DNA of 45,932 nt from a virus, in the IMG/VR virus record IMGVR_UViG_3300045454_000127, positions 1 through 45,932 of that record; one strand, given 5' to 3'. Under the pieces are notes generated by a model, which worked only from the letters and a program-made list of their open reading frames with translations, did not search any database and was not told the origin of the DNA. The translations under genes were made by a program, and so were the position numbers. Positions 28,779-38,548 of the stretch are shown here, one piece after another (positions within the stretch are counted from its first letter, which is position 1; each line of letters opens with the position of its first letter).

Positions 28779-30818
28779 ATGGCGAAGAAGAACAGCTTCA
28801 CCGTCATCATCGACGCCAACGCCAGCGATTTCGACAAGGCGCTGGCCGGGATGCAGAACGCCTTCGCATCCTTCGGCAAGCGCATGTTCGAAATCGCCGG
28901 CGGCATGCAGCTCTCGAACGCGATCGACAAGATGGCGTCCTCGCTCTCGGATGCCATGAAGCAGGGCATCGAGCAGGCGGACAAACTCGGCAAGCACGCA
29001 AAATCGTTCAGGATGCCGGTTGACGAGTTTTCCGCCTATGCGGCGGCGGCCCGCGTCGGCGGGCTCGAGGTCGATGCGCTCGCGGGCTCGGTCGACGAGC
29101 TCTCCAAGAAAATGGTCGAGGCGGCCCAGAACACCAAGGGGCCGGCCGCGATCGCGTTCCGCGATCTCGGCATCAGCGTGCGCAGCGCCGACGGCTCGAT
29201 GAAGTCGCAGGCGCAGTTGCTTTCCGAGATCGCCGACAAGTTCAGCCGCTACCAGGACGGTGCCGCGAAATCGGCGATCGCAACGCAGCTATTCGGCACC
29301 AACGCTAAGGCCATGACCGAGTTCCTGAACCAGGGCTCGGCCGGCATCGGCCGGCTCATGCAGGAAGCCGAGGCGCTCGGTATCGTGATCGACGGCAAGA
29401 CCTCGGAGGCTGCAACCCGCTTCCGCGAGAATCTGAATCGCCTTTCGCTCGCGAAAGACGGCATCGTTCTGAAGCTGACTGCGCAGATGCTGCCGGCGCT
29501 CGAGCAGTTCACAAACTGGATGATCGAGGGCGGCAAGAGTTCGGGCCTGTTCGAGGTCGCGGCCCAGCGCCTGGGCGCGGTGCTCGACGGGCTCACGCGC
29601 ACGGTGCTCCTGGTCTACGACAACAGCCAGTTGCTGATCGATGCCTTCAGCATTCTCGTGGCTGCCAAAGTGGCGTCGGTCATGCTCGGCGCTGGTGTTG
29701 CCATGGTGAAGTTCGCCGCCGGCATTCGCGCCGCGACGCTTGCCACGCTCGCCCTCAATGCCGCGAAGACCATGACGACCGCGAAGCTCGTCGCCTTCGG
29801 CGGACTGGTCGCCTGGGCGACCGGCAATCTCGACACCATGAAGGAGAAGCTCGGCGAACTCGCGGGTGCGGTCGTCAAGTTTCTGCCCGAAGACATGACC
29901 GGAAAGATCAAGGACCTGCTCAAGGGTGCCGGCGTCGATCTTTCCGCGCTGACGCGCGACCTCTCGATCTTCAATCAGGAAACCAGCAACACCAAGAAGA
30001 ACCTCGACGACCTGAAAGTGTCGAACGAGCAGGCCGCGAAAGCGATCGAAAAAGCGTTCGAGAACGTCCGCAAGCAGATCGTCGCGATGCAGGCGCAGGC
30101 CCAGACCTACGGCATGACCACGGGGCAGGCGGCCGAGTACATCAAGAAGAAAGAACTCGAAGCGCTTGTGATCGAGAAGCTCGGCTTCGTCACAAAGGAA
30201 CACAGCCTCCAGATTCAGCAGCTTTCCCGCGCCTATGCCGACGCCACGCTGGAAGCCGAAGCCTTCCGCCTCAAGATGGAATTGCGCACGCCGATGCAGG
30301 TCATGCAGGACGAGGTACGCAAGCTCGACGAACTCCTGCAGCGCGGGAAGATCACCTGGGAGGAATACGGCGATGCCATGATGCGCGCCCGTGCCCGCGG
30401 AGCGCAGAGCCTGATCGCCATGGGCTCGGAAGCCGCGCGGCTCATGGGCCAGATTTTCGAGGACTCCAAGGGTGCCGCGATCGCGCAGGCGGTGCTGTCC
30501 GGCGCCGAAGGCGTTGCGCGCTCGCTCGGCGCCTATCCCTGGCCGTTCGCGGGAATCATGGCGGGTCTGCATGCGGCCGCCGCCGCCGCCCAAGTCAACC
30601 GCATCCGCAACACCAACCGCAACAGCCGCAGCCTGAGTGCCACGAGCGCGGGTAGGGGTGCGGCCACGGCCGCGGCCCCGGTCGTGAACGAGCAAATCAT
30701 CAACCTGCGCGGCTTCAATCCGGAGAGCAGCTATCGCGGCCGCGATGTGGAAGAGGTCTTCGACATGATCAATTCCGGGCTCAGCCGCGGCATGAAGTTC
30801 AGGATCGCCTACAAATGA
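28779..30818 (+). CDS. Tail tape measure protein
   Basis: A 679-residue, almost wholly helical protein. The N terminus resembles other tape measures (SFTVIIDANASDFDKALAGM; KSFRMPVDEFSAYAAAARVG), a hydrophobic region lies near 285-345, a coiled-coil region near 400-500, and a C-terminal Ala-rich hydrophobic patch near 565-600. By the usual rule of about 1.5 angstroms per residue, the tail would be around 100 nm long. It overlaps the next gene by ATGA. Confidence 0.93.
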   Translation: MAKKNSFTVIIDANASDFDKALAGMQNAFASFGKRMFEIAGGMQLSNAIDKMASSLSDAMKQGIEQADKLGKHAKSFRMPVDEFSAYAAAARVGGLEVDALAGSVDELSKKMVEAAQNTKGPAAIAFRDLGISVRSADGSMKSQAQLLSEIADKFSRYQDGAAKSAIATQLFGTNAKAMTEFLNQGSAGIGRLMQEAEALGIVIDGKTSEAATRFRENLNRLSLAKDGIVLKLTAQMLPALEQFTNWMIEGGKSSGLFEVAAQRLGAVLDGLTRTVLLVYDNSQLLIDAFSILVAAKVASVMLGAGVAMVKFAAGIRAATLATLALNAAKTMTTAKLVAFGGLVAWATGNLDTMKEKLGELAGAVVKFLPEDMTGKIKDLLKGAGVDLSALTRDLSIFNQETSNTKKNLDDLKVSNEQAAKAIEKAFENVRKQIVAMQAQAQTYGMTTGQAAEYIKKKELEALVIEKLGFVTKEHSLQIQQLSRAYADATLEAEAFRLKMELRTPMQVMQDEVRKLDELLQRGKITWEEYGDAMMRARARGAQSLIAMGSEAARLMGQIFEDSKGAAIAQAVLSGAEGVARSLGAYPWPFAGIMAGLHAAAAAAQVNRIRNTNRNSRSLSATSAGRGAATAAAPVVNEQIINLRGFNPESSYRGRDVEEVFDMINSGLSRGMKFRIAYK

Positions 30819-31630
30819 TCGTCCTGTCGCAGGCGCTCGCGCTCTCGCTCGCCGCTGCGCCGGACGCCGACAATCCGGTGTTCGGCTGGAAGAGCATCGT
30901 GCACGCGGCCGGCATCGCGGCGGATTCGGCGCTGCCGCAGTATCCGGCGTCGAACCTTGCCAATCCGGCCACCAACGAAATCTGGAAGAGTGAAACCGCG
31001 GACCTGCAGTACCTGACGGTGACGATCGAGGAAGTTTCGCTGTTCGATTGCGTGGCGCTGGCGCGCCACAATTTCGGCACGGCGGAGATCGCCGTCTCGC
31101 TGGAAAAGCGCGTCGGGGTGGAGTGGGAGGAACTGATCCCGCCGTTCCTGCCGCCGGACGACAGTCCGGTCATGATGCGGGTACCGAAGCAAGGTATCGA
31201 CGAGGGGCAGCTTCGGATCGGACTTTCTCCGCAACGAGAGATTCCCCCGCGCGCGGCGGTGCTATTCGTCGGCGAGCTGCTCGTGATGGAGCGCTCCTTT
31301 CCGCAGGAATTCACGCCGCTGCCGCATGCGAACCGGGTGACGGTCGCGCAGGACGTCTCCGATGGCGGTGAACTCTTGGGCGCGATCGTGCTGAACGAAA
31401 CCCAGGCGACATCGATTTCCTTCCAGATGCTCGACGCCGCCTGGTACCGGGCTCACATGGCGCCGTTCGTGAAAGAGGCGAACCGCAAGAAGCCGTTCTT
31501 CTTCGCCGCCAACCCGCAGTCGCAGCCGCATGAGGCGGCCTATGCGTGGTTCGAGGAGGCCGCGCAGCCCGTCTTCAAACCCGAATTCGACGCTGCCGAT
31601 ATCTCCATTCAGCTGAGGGCGGTTTCGTGA
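30815..31630 (+). CDS. Distal tail protein candidate, 271 aa
   Basis: A beta-rich 271-residue protein following the tape measure, where distal or minor tail proteins are encoded. No characterised domain is certain. It contains blocks such as LPQYPASNLANPATNEIWKS, FDCVALARHNFGTAEIAVSL and AYAWFEEAAQPVFKPEF that look like those of unnamed tail proteins of related phages. Its stop overlaps the J-like GTG start. Confidence 0.65.
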   Translation: MIVLSQALALSLAAAPDADNPVFGWKSIVHAAGIAADSALPQYPASNLANPATNEIWKSETADLQYLTVTIEEVSLFDCVALARHNFGTAEIAVSLEKRVGVEWEELIPPFLPPDDSPVMMRVPKQGIDEGQLRIGLSPQREIPPRAAVLFVGELLVMERSFPQEFTPLPHANRVTVAQDVSDGGELLGAIVLNETQATSISFQMLDAAWYRAHMAPFVKEANRKKPFFFAANPQSQPHEAAYAWFEEAAQPVFKPEFDAADISIQLRAVS

Positions 31631-34600
31631 AATCCCTGACCTATGTCGAGATCGACCTGAAGCGGTGCGCCCTCAACTATGGAGAGGCGCCTTGTACCGC
31701 CGCGCTCGGCACGCCCGAGGAGGTCGAGAGCGGGGAAGCGACCGGTATCCGCAAGTGTTTCAATTGTGCGGCGGATTGTCAGGACTTAGAGAACCTTGAC
31801 GAGGAAACGGTCACGCTCCGCTTCGCGCTGGATACGGGATACCTGCCGCGCGAAATCGAGGCGATCCCCTCGCTGATCGAGGACCGGCTCTCGCCGGCCA
31901 AGGTGTCGCTCGGCGAGGATCTCGGGGTCCGCGCGCAGCTCGACCTCACGTTCCGCGACCATCCGCACGGCGATACCGGTCCGATCGGCGACAAGTATCC
32001 GGAGTCGCGGGACTATGCCGCGTATGAACGGGGCACGTTCTGGGGCCGCTTCCGGGCGCGCTACCCGTTCATTCGCGGCCGCGCGATCCGGCTGATCCAG
32101 GGTTATGTGCCTGCTGGTTTTGTGGGCGACTATCCGCAAGGGTTGCCGCTGCCGACGGGCGTACTCCTGAAGCAGGACACGCGGCATTTCGTGGCGGAGA
32201 GCACGACCGGGCCGGTGCCCGAAGGCACGTTTAACATCGTCGCGCATGACGAACTGAAGAAGCTCGACGGCGACCGCGCCCAGGTGCCGAAGCCGTCCGA
32301 GGGCCGCCTGCTCGCGGACATCGCCGCCGATGCCGTATCGCTCATGCTGACGCCGACAGGCGCCGGCAATCTCGACTATCCCCGCAGCGGCCATGTCACC
32401 ATCGGCGGCCGCGAAGTGGTGCTGTTCGAGCGCGACCCCGACAACGGGCTCAATGCCAATACGCAGCTCCTGCTGAAATTCAACGGCACCCACGGGGCAA
32501 CCGCGATGCCGGACTCGAGCGGAAACGGCCGCAACGGTACCGCGCAAGGGCACGCGCGGCTGACCACGGCGCGCAAGCCGTTCGGTACCGCAGCGCTGAT
32601 CCTCGACGGCGACGGCGACTATGTCACCGTACCCGACAACACCGCCTGGCATCATGGCAACACCAACCCGTTCACCGAGGACATTCACATCTCGCCCGAC
32701 GAAATTGCGGGCACGCAGTCCTTGATTTGTCATTCCAGCAACAGCCTCACGAACTATCGCCGCCTCTACATCACCGCGGCCGGGGCGGTCGGCTTCGAGG
32801 TCGTCTCCAGCGGAGTGGCGTTATTGTCGCTGGTGTCGCCGGACGGCGTGGTGGAGGCGCAGAAGTTTCAGCATATCTCGATCGAGCGGACGGCGGCACA
32901 CCTCTGGAACATCCGCGTTGACGGGGTGACCGTTGCCAGCACGACGGCCAACATTTCGATCCCGAACTATTCGAGCACGCTGCGCATTGGCACCAACGGC
33001 AACGCTTCCGGAGATTTTTTCAAGGGGGCGTTGAAGGAGGCTCGCATCCAGAACGCCGTGTTCTGGGGCGCCGATTTCCCGGATTCGGTGCCTGCCGGCT
33101 ACACCAACCTCGGTCCCGACGGGCTTTCGATCTTCCGGGCACAAAAAGAAACGGTCGCGCAGGCCCACAACGCGCAGGACCGCGTGCAGCTGATGAAAAG
33201 CTACGTCGCGGCCGACCCGGCAGACGTGCTTGCGGACCTTGCGAACAACTATGCCGACATCGGTCCGGCGCTGACGCCGGTCGAACAATGGCGGATCGAG
33301 ATCGCAAGCTATCTCGGCATTCTGATCACCGCCGATATCGCCGAGCCGACCGCGGTCAAGAAGATATGGGAAGAGATCGTCAAGGACTTCTCGCTCTGCG
33401 TCTGGACCGACGAAACGGTTCCCGAAATCAGGCTGCGGGTGCTGCGGGAGGTGCAGGCCGGCGCGGTGCGCTACGACGAGTCGAATTATATCGAGCGGAG
33501 CCTTCGCATTGCCGAGCAGCCCGAAAAACGCCGGTCCTCGGTCTGGACCTATTACGGCAAGCGCAGCCCGATCGAAGGCGAGGAAGAGCCGAAGAACTAT
33601 CGCGCCGTCGTGGTCCGCGTGACCGCGCTGCAGCAGGCCCTCAACGAACCGCCGTCCATCGAGAAGATATTCTCGCGCTGGATTCCCGCAAGCGGCAGGC
33701 CGATTGCGGAGAACGTGAGCGAAGTGCGTCTTTCGCGCTACGAAGTGGCGCCGCGGCTGATCGAATTCGATCTGTCGCGCGCGATTGCCAGAACGCCGGT
33801 TTTAGGCGAGTCCTGCCATCTTGCCTGCGCGCGCGCCATCCAGGATGCGACCGGCGGCGGGATTTTCCTGCCGCTCCAGAATACCTCGATCGCGGCCAAG
33901 AAAGACCGCTTCTCGCTCGCGGCCGAGGAAATGCGCGGCGGCGCGCAGATCATCGACCAGAATCAGCGGCGGCTTTTTCTGGAGGGCGACCGCTACAACA
34001 TCAATGTTCGCGCCGAACACGACCTGATCTATCCGGCGCTGACCGACGAGGATGTCGCAAACGGCGTTTCGCTGACGGTGATCGTGGTCGCAGGTGCGCG
34101 CGTCGGCAGTATCGCGACCACGATCGCCGCGCTCGATTTCGGCGACGGCAGTTCCTGGCCGGAAGGCCTACCGATCACGCTGGAAATTCGTGGCCTTGTT
34201 CTTGGAAAAGGCGGCGACGGCGGTAATGGAGTTTATCTGAACGGCATGAATGGCGTTTATACCAATGGAAACAAGAACGGACAGAATGGCGGCCCCGCTA
34301 TCAGGACGCGGGTTCCAATCGTTATCAAGGTAATCGAAGGCGGGAAAGCTGGCGGCGGCGGTGGTGGCGGCGGCGGCGCGGAAAATCCTATTGCTTACGA
34401 TATGACCGGCGGGTGCGGTGGTGGCGGCGGCGGATTTAATCCGGGCGCGATCGGAAACTACAGAACAAATAGTGCCGAACCGGGGACCGATCTTCTGGGT
34501 GGGCGCGGCGGCAACTCTCAATGGAATTCTGGCTCTCTATATCGCGGCGGCAAGGGTGGCGATATTGGCCAGAATGGTTCTAACGGATTTCAGGTGAACG

Positions 34601-34710
34601 GCACTCCCGTCAATACAACGCCGGGAAATGCTGGCGCTGTCATCGACGGAATTTCCTACTGCACAATCGAAGAAGGGGACGCGGACATTCTCGGCCCGCG
34701 GATCAACTGA
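31627..34710 (+). CDS. Composite tail tip / J-like protein with LamG and glycine-rich domains
   Basis: A 1027-residue protein. Residues 1-60 carry a Cys cluster (Cys14, 23, 44, 47, 51) like the metal-binding C terminus of lambda gpL. Residues about 80-275 and 480-790 follow J-type tail tip proteins (TFWGRFRARYPFIRGRAIR; AHNAQDRVQLMKSYVA; YDESNYIERSLRI). Between them, about 276-481, a LamG/concanavalin-like domain is inserted (DSSGNGRNGTAQG; ALILDGDGDYVTVPDN; FFKGALKEARIQNAVFWG). Residues about 858-1020 are rich in glycine runs, as in polyglycine-helix receptor-binding adhesins such as T-even gp38. It starts with GTG 31627 in the previous stop. It likely determines host range. Confidence 0.88.
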   Translation: MKSLTYVEIDLKRCALNYGEAPCTAALGTPEEVESGEATGIRKCFNCAADCQDLENLDEETVTLRFALDTGYLPREIEAIPSLIEDRLSPAKVSLGEDLGVRAQLDLTFRDHPHGDTGPIGDKYPESRDYAAYERGTFWGRFRARYPFIRGRAIRLIQGYVPAGFVGDYPQGLPLPTGVLLKQDTRHFVAESTTGPVPEGTFNIVAHDELKKLDGDRAQVPKPSEGRLLADIAADAVSLMLTPTGAGNLDYPRSGHVTIGGREVVLFERDPDNGLNANTQLLLKFNGTHGATAMPDSSGNGRNGTAQGHARLTTARKPFGTAALILDGDGDYVTVPDNTAWHHGNTNPFTEDIHISPDEIAGTQSLICHSSNSLTNYRRLYITAAGAVGFEVVSSGVALLSLVSPDGVVEAQKFQHISIERTAAHLWNIRVDGVTVASTTANISIPNYSSTLRIGTNGNASGDFFKGALKEARIQNAVFWGADFPDSVPAGYTNLGPDGLSIFRAQKETVAQAHNAQDRVQLMKSYVAADPADVLADLANNYADIGPALTPVEQWRIEIASYLGILITADIAEPTAVKKIWEEIVKDFSLCVWTDETVPEIRLRVLREVQAGAVRYDESNYIERSLRIAEQPEKRRSSVWTYYGKRSPIEGEEEPKNYRAVVVRVTALQQALNEPPSIEKIFSRWIPASGRPIAENVSEVRLSRYEVAPRLIEFDLSRAIARTPVLGESCHLACARAIQDATGGGIFLPLQNTSIAAKKDRFSLAAEEMRGGAQIIDQNQRRLFLEGDRYNINVRAEHDLIYPALTDEDVANGVSLTVIVVAGARVGSIATTIAALDFGDGSSWPEGLPITLEIRGLVLGKGGDGGNGVYLNGMNGVYTNGNKNGQNGGPAIRTRVPIVIKVIEGGKAGGGGGGGGGAENPIAYDMTGGCGGGGGGFNPGAIGNYRTNSAEPGTDLLGGRGGNSQWNSGSLYRGGKGGDIGQNGSNGFQVNGTPVNTTPGNAGAVIDGISYCTIEEGDADILGPRIN

Positions 34711-35825
34711 TGGCGCGCGGAGGCTATTACGGTCAGGTGCAGGACGATGCCGGCAACGTCGTGCCGGAGGCGTCGATCCGGGTGCGGCGGCTTTCGGCGG
34801 GCAAGCCGCCGGCCCAGCTGTTCGCGGCGCGCGACGGCGGCGCAGCACTCGGCAATCCGTTCGTCGCCGCCGCCGACGGCAGCTTCCTCTTTTTCGTCGC
34901 ACAAGGCGGCGCCTTCGAGATCACGGCGAGCAAGATCATCGCGGACGAGCTCTGGGAAAAAACCATCCCCTACGCCGCGGTCGCGAACGGCGCCGAATAC
35001 GACTTCGACAGCCTGTTCAGTTCCGTCTCGCTGCCCGGCCTGGAGCATCTGCTTTACAGCGACGAGACCGCTTCGGCGGAACACGTCAATTCGCTCAGCG
35101 AAAGCGGTGCGCTCAAAACTTTCTCGCTCCCAGCCAACACCTACGAGAAGATCAAGATCGAGGCCGTGGTGCGGTCCCGTGTCGAGCAGGACGCCAACGC
35201 GAAGTCCACCTTCACCTGGCGCTTCAAGGCGGCCGGGAATGCGGTCGCGAACGGCATTTTTACCGAGCAGATCACCGCGAACAGCACGACCGGCATCGAT
35301 GGCGGCAACCGCAACGTCAGCACGATCTCTGTCATCATTCAGGGCGGCCAGCAGGAAACCACGGCGCTTTCGATCACCGCGCAGATGACCGTGAACAATT
35401 CTGCGACCGGCGCACTGGTGCACTCCTTCCGCGTCTACGGCTATCGCGACGAGACGGTGACCGCGCTCACCGGCGAGCGCGATACCGCGGTTGTCAGCTT
35501 TGCGATCTCCGGCCGTCCGCGCAGCGGCGAGATCGTCGAAGGCACCGTGTTCGTGGACCCGGTTTCCTTCCCTGTGGATTTCGAGGGTTCGGAAGCCGTT
35601 TCACGCGTGGCGGCGGCTGCCGAAACGGTTTTCTCGATCACGAGAGGTGACGCCGAAATCGGCACCGTCACCTTTGCCGCGGACAGCAGTCACGGTGTTT
35701 TCGCGCTCGAGGAGGAAACGGTTTTCGATATCGGGGAATCGCTCGACATCGTTTGCCCGAATCCGAGAGACACAACGCTTTCCGGCGTGAAGATCGCGCT
35801 GCGCGGACGCCGCATACCCGTCTGA
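34710..35825 (+). CDS. Tail tip or fibre protein, 371 aa
   Basis: Begins YYGQVQDDAGNVVPEASIRVR, a carboxypeptidase-regulatory-like beta sandwich pattern (residues 4-30) seen in fibre and adhesin N termini, followed by extended beta-rich sequence with many Thr, Ser and Val. No enzymatic motif. It overlaps the J-like stop by one base, so it probably joins the tip. Confidence 0.68.
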   Translation: MARGGYYGQVQDDAGNVVPEASIRVRRLSAGKPPAQLFAARDGGAALGNPFVAAADGSFLFFVAQGGAFEITASKIIADELWEKTIPYAAVANGAEYDFDSLFSSVSLPGLEHLLYSDETASAEHVNSLSESGALKTFSLPANTYEKIKIEAVVRSRVEQDANAKSTFTWRFKAAGNAVANGIFTEQITANSTTGIDGGNRNVSTISVIIQGGQQETTALSITAQMTVNNSATGALVHSFRVYGYRDETVTALTGERDTAVVSFAISGRPRSGEIVEGTVFVDPVSFPVDFEGSEAVSRVAAAAETVFSITRGDAEIGTVTFAADSSHGVFALEEETVFDIGESLDIVCPNPRDTTLSGVKIALRGRRIPV

Positions 35826-35848
35826 GTTTTCAAAACAGGAGAAGACGC

Positions 35849-36169
35849 ATGAGCCTCAAGGTGGGGGATCGCTTTACCGTGTCCGCCCCGCACGAAGTAA
35901 GAAGCGCAAAGGGCCGGCTCTTGGCCCGCTACAGGCCGGAGTTCGACTACCGCGTGACCGAGCGCAACGTCGGTGACGCGAACAAGATGCTGGCCGAAGG
36001 CATCGCGCTCGCGGGTGGCAACGCTGCGGCCCGCGAGGTGCAGCGGATGGAAAAGACCGCCGCCGCCGGGCCGCGCGGCAAATCGAAATCGGCAGCGCGC
36101 CTTCGCGGCGGCTCAGCCGCCGGGAAAATCCGTGCAACCGTAAACACTGGCCCGAAAGGAGATAACTGA
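35849..36169 (+). CDS. Small basic tail-region protein, 106 aa
   Basis: No family recognised. Begins with a small beta domain (VGDRFTVSAPHEVRSAKGRL) and ends in a long basic, low-complexity tail (AGPRGKSKSAARLRGGSAAG). AGGAGAAG (35837-35844) gives a good ribosome site for the ATG at 35849. It overlaps the next gene by one base. Confidence 0.65.
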   Translation: MSLKVGDRFTVSAPHEVRSAKGRLLARYRPEFDYRVTERNVGDANKMLAEGIALAGGNAAAREVQRMEKTAAAGPRGKSKSAARLRGGSAAGKIRATVNTGPKGDN

Positions 36170-36558
36170 TGGCTGTTACCCATGATAATGCGACGCGAAA
36201 CGCGCTCGCAAACGTGGTTGGAGACAATCACGATGTAGGCTCTGCCGGCGATGCCGTGCTGCAGCTGCGCGACGGCTCGACCGTCATTGTCGAGTTTCCG
36301 CTCGACGACCCCGCGTTCGACACCGCGCCTGCCACGGCGACGGGCATCATCACTGCGCAGGGCTTGCCGATCGAAGTGCAGGCCGGCGATGAAGGAGACA
36401 TCGATAATTTCGTAACGCGGGACAAGGATGGCACGCAGCGTCTTGCTGGCTCGGTGACTGCGATCGGCATGGGCGGCGATGTCGAGGTGACCAACCCCAA
36501 CATCGCGCCCGGGCAGGACTGCTCGCTCGAAAGCCTGACCTACGAAGCGGCGCCGTAA
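36169..36558 (+). CDS. Hypothetical tail-region protein, 129 aa
   Basis: No family recognised. A probably all-beta protein (AVLQLRDGSTVIVEFPLDD; GIITAQGLPIEVQAGDEGD). A strong AAAGGAGAT site precedes the ATG. Located between the tip proteins and a repeat protein, it may be structural. Confidence 0.65.
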   Translation: MAVTHDNATRNALANVVGDNHDVGSAGDAVLQLRDGSTVIVEFPLDDPAFDTAPATATGIITAQGLPIEVQAGDEGDIDNFVTRDKDGTQRLAGSVTAIGMGGDVEVTNPNIAPGQDCSLESLTYEAAP

Positions 36559-37476
36559 GTGATTGCGCGCCGTCGCATCCTGCTCTCCGGCGACATGCAG
36601 TCCGGAGACGATGTTCTGCTGCTCTCCGGCGACATGCAATCCGGCGAGGATGCCGAGCTGGTCTCGATCGTCCAGTTCGGCGGCGTGCTGGAGTCGGGTG
36701 ACGCGGAGGTCGCCGTATCGGTCAAGCCGCTGGTCGCCGCGAGCGCGGTGCTCGTCTCCCAGGACGGCGTGATCGCGGGCACCGTCGAGATCGCGGACAA
36801 CGTGCTGCGGGTCTATGGCGGGATCGCATCGCAGGAAGCGACTGTCAGCGGCGAAGTTGCGGCTTCGGTCGCCGCAAGCGGCAATCTCTCGTCGGGCAAT
36901 GCTGCGGTCACGAACGACGTCGCGATCCGCATTGCGGCGTCGGGCACCCTGCTTGCCGACGATGCGGTGCTTTCGGCCTCGGTGAAAGCCGTGGTTGCCG
37001 CCTCCGGGCTGCTGCAATCGGAAGAAGCCGCGCTTTCGGCTTCCGTGAACGCCATCGTCGCGGCGGCCGGAGAACTCGCCGCTGGCGAGAGCGAAATCTC
37101 CGGCACCGTCACGACGCGGATCTCTGCGAGCGGCGAACTGCTCTCGCAGGACGCGGCACTCGCCGCGATCGCGGTTACCTCCGACACGATCGTGGTGCAG
37201 GGCGCGATGCAGTCGCAGTCGGCGGCGCTCGCGGCCGAGGTCAGGGCGAAGATCGAAGCCTCCGGCGTGCTGGTGTCCGGCGAGGCGCAGCTGGACGCCG
37301 CGGTGAAAGCCATCGTCTCGGCCGCCGGCGATCTCGTTTCCGGCGATGCCGCGACGGACGCGACCATTCGCTTCACGATCTTCACGAGCGGCGCGCTGGA
37401 ATCCGGCCAGGCCACGATCACGGCGGAAGCCGAGAGCGAACTCGGGCGGCGCATCGTGACCGTCATTCTTTATTGA
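36559..37476 (+). CDS. 21-residue repeat protein, putative fibre
   Basis: A 305-residue protein made almost entirely of about 14 copies of a 21-residue unit with consensus A-S-G-x-L-x-S-G-[DE]-A-x-[LV]-x-A-x-V-x-A-x-V-x-A (for example GTLLADDAVLSASVKAVVAAS and its neighbours, given here by their first residues GTLL, GLLQ, GELA, GVLV, GDLV). The alternating small-hydrophobic pattern suggests a beta-solenoid or a trimeric stacked fibre. The start is GTG at 36559 next to the previous stop; no clear ribosome site is visible, so coupling is assumed. I do not recognise the repeat as a named family. Confidence 0.78.
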   Translation: MIARRRILLSGDMQSGDDVLLLSGDMQSGEDAELVSIVQFGGVLESGDAEVAVSVKPLVAASAVLVSQDGVIAGTVEIADNVLRVYGGIASQEATVSGEVAASVAASGNLSSGNAAVTNDVAIRIAASGTLLADDAVLSASVKAVVAASGLLQSEEAALSASVNAIVAAAGELAAGESEISGTVTTRISASGELLSQDAALAAIAVTSDTIVVQGAMQSQSAALAAEVRAKIEASGVLVSGEAQLDAAVKAIVSAAGDLVSGDAATDATIRFTIFTSGALESGQATITAEAESELGRRIVTVILY

Positions 37477-37483
37477 GGGCACT

Positions 37484-38548
37484 ATGGCAGACAAGGAAAT
37501 CGGCGATCTGACCGACGGCGGCGAGGCACAGGAAGGCGACCTGTTCCATGCCGTGCGCGGCGGCAACTCGCGCAAAGTGACGTTTCCAACGCCGGGCGGC
37601 GGCGGGCTCGACATCGAAGCCCTGATGGCGCTGACCGATCCTGCGACCGCGACGGAAGGGTCGAGCCAACTCACGGTCGATGTCGAAGGCGGCGAAAAGC
37701 TATATTTCGCGCACACACTCTCTGCCAATGCCGAATTGCAGGCGCCGTCGAACTGGCCCGACGACTTCGGCGTCACCTTCACGCTGGAGATCAACCCGAA
37801 CGGGTTTGAACTCACGTTCAATTCCGCGGTCTATGTCGGCAGGGTGCCGACGGTCACGCGCAAGAGCGTGTTGCAGATTCAAAGGCTGGCCAACGGAAAA
37901 TATACGGTCGCGCGAAGCTGGGTCGAGCAGCCCTATGTCGCAATCGTCAGGAACGAAGCGCCGACCGGCACCGGCACTTCGCTCGTCTTCGATGTGTCCG
38001 CGGTCGATATTCAGGAAGGCGATCTCCTGGTTGCGGTCATCGGCATCGATCCGTCGTGGTCGGCGCTGACCCCGCCTTCCGGGTTTTCCACCATCACGGG
38101 CACCACGGCTTCCGGCAACGGCGCGATACAGGCCAAGATCGCGACCTCGACAGAAGTGGAGGCGAGCTCGCTCACCTGGTCCTGGACGACCGCACAGGAG
38201 CGGGCAGGGTCGCTTCTGGTCATTCGCGGCCACAACGGATCGAGCTGGCTTTCGATTGCGGGTGACGCGACGGCGACGAGTGCCGCGCCTACCGCGCCGA
38301 GCGTGCTGGTGCCGCACGACGACACGATGATCCTGCGGTTTTTCGTCACCGACGACGACGACACGCCGTATGCGCAGAACGACTCGTTTGCGTCGATCCG
38401 AGTGCGCGCGAACCTCGCGCCGACGACGGAAGGCCCCGGCGTATTCGGCGGCGAGCACTATCAGGATTTCAGGGGGTATTCCGGCACGTTCACATTCTCG
38501 ATGAACGCCTCGGAAGACCATCGCGTGTTCACGGTCGCGGTGCGCTGA
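37484..38548 (+). CDS. Tail fibre protein A, 354 aa
   Basis: Begins with the short motif KEIGDLTDGGEAQEGDLFHAV common at the N termini of phage fibres that attach to the baseplate or tip. A Thr/Ser-rich beta stem region follows (about 45-150), then a C-terminal domain (about 155-354) with GDLLVAVIGID, GFSTITGTT and AGSLLVIRGHNG blocks. The same plan recurs in the next gene, so the two are likely paralogous tips. Confidence 0.72.
   Translation: MADKEIGDLTDGGEAQEGDLFHAVRGGNSRKVTFPTPGGGGLDIEALMALTDPATATEGSSQLTVDVEGGEKLYFAHTLSANAELQAPSNWPDDFGVTFTLEINPNGFELTFNSAVYVGRVPTVTRKSVLQIQRLANGKYTVARSWVEQPYVAIVRNEAPTGTGTSLVFDVSAVDIQEGDLLVAVIGIDPSWSALTPPSGFSTITGTTASGNGAIQAKIATSTEVEASSLTWSWTTAQERAGSLLVIRGHNGSSWLSIAGDATATSAAPTAPSVLVPHDDTMILRFFVTDDDDTPYAQNDSFASIRVRANLAPTTEGPGVFGGEHYQDFRGYSGTFTFSMNASEDHRVFTVAVR

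Noticed and set aside
16464-34710. Gene transfer agent cluster
   Set aside because: The head genes are lambda-type (gpA, gpW, gpB, gpC/Nu3, gpD, gpE), and the genome has its own repressor, initiator and lysis genes. The order does not match known alphaproteobacterial gene transfer agents.
36559-37476. Regular 63-base periodicity considered as a CRISPR array
   Set aside because: The repeats are degenerate at DNA level, contiguous without spacers, and encode a regular protein repeat.
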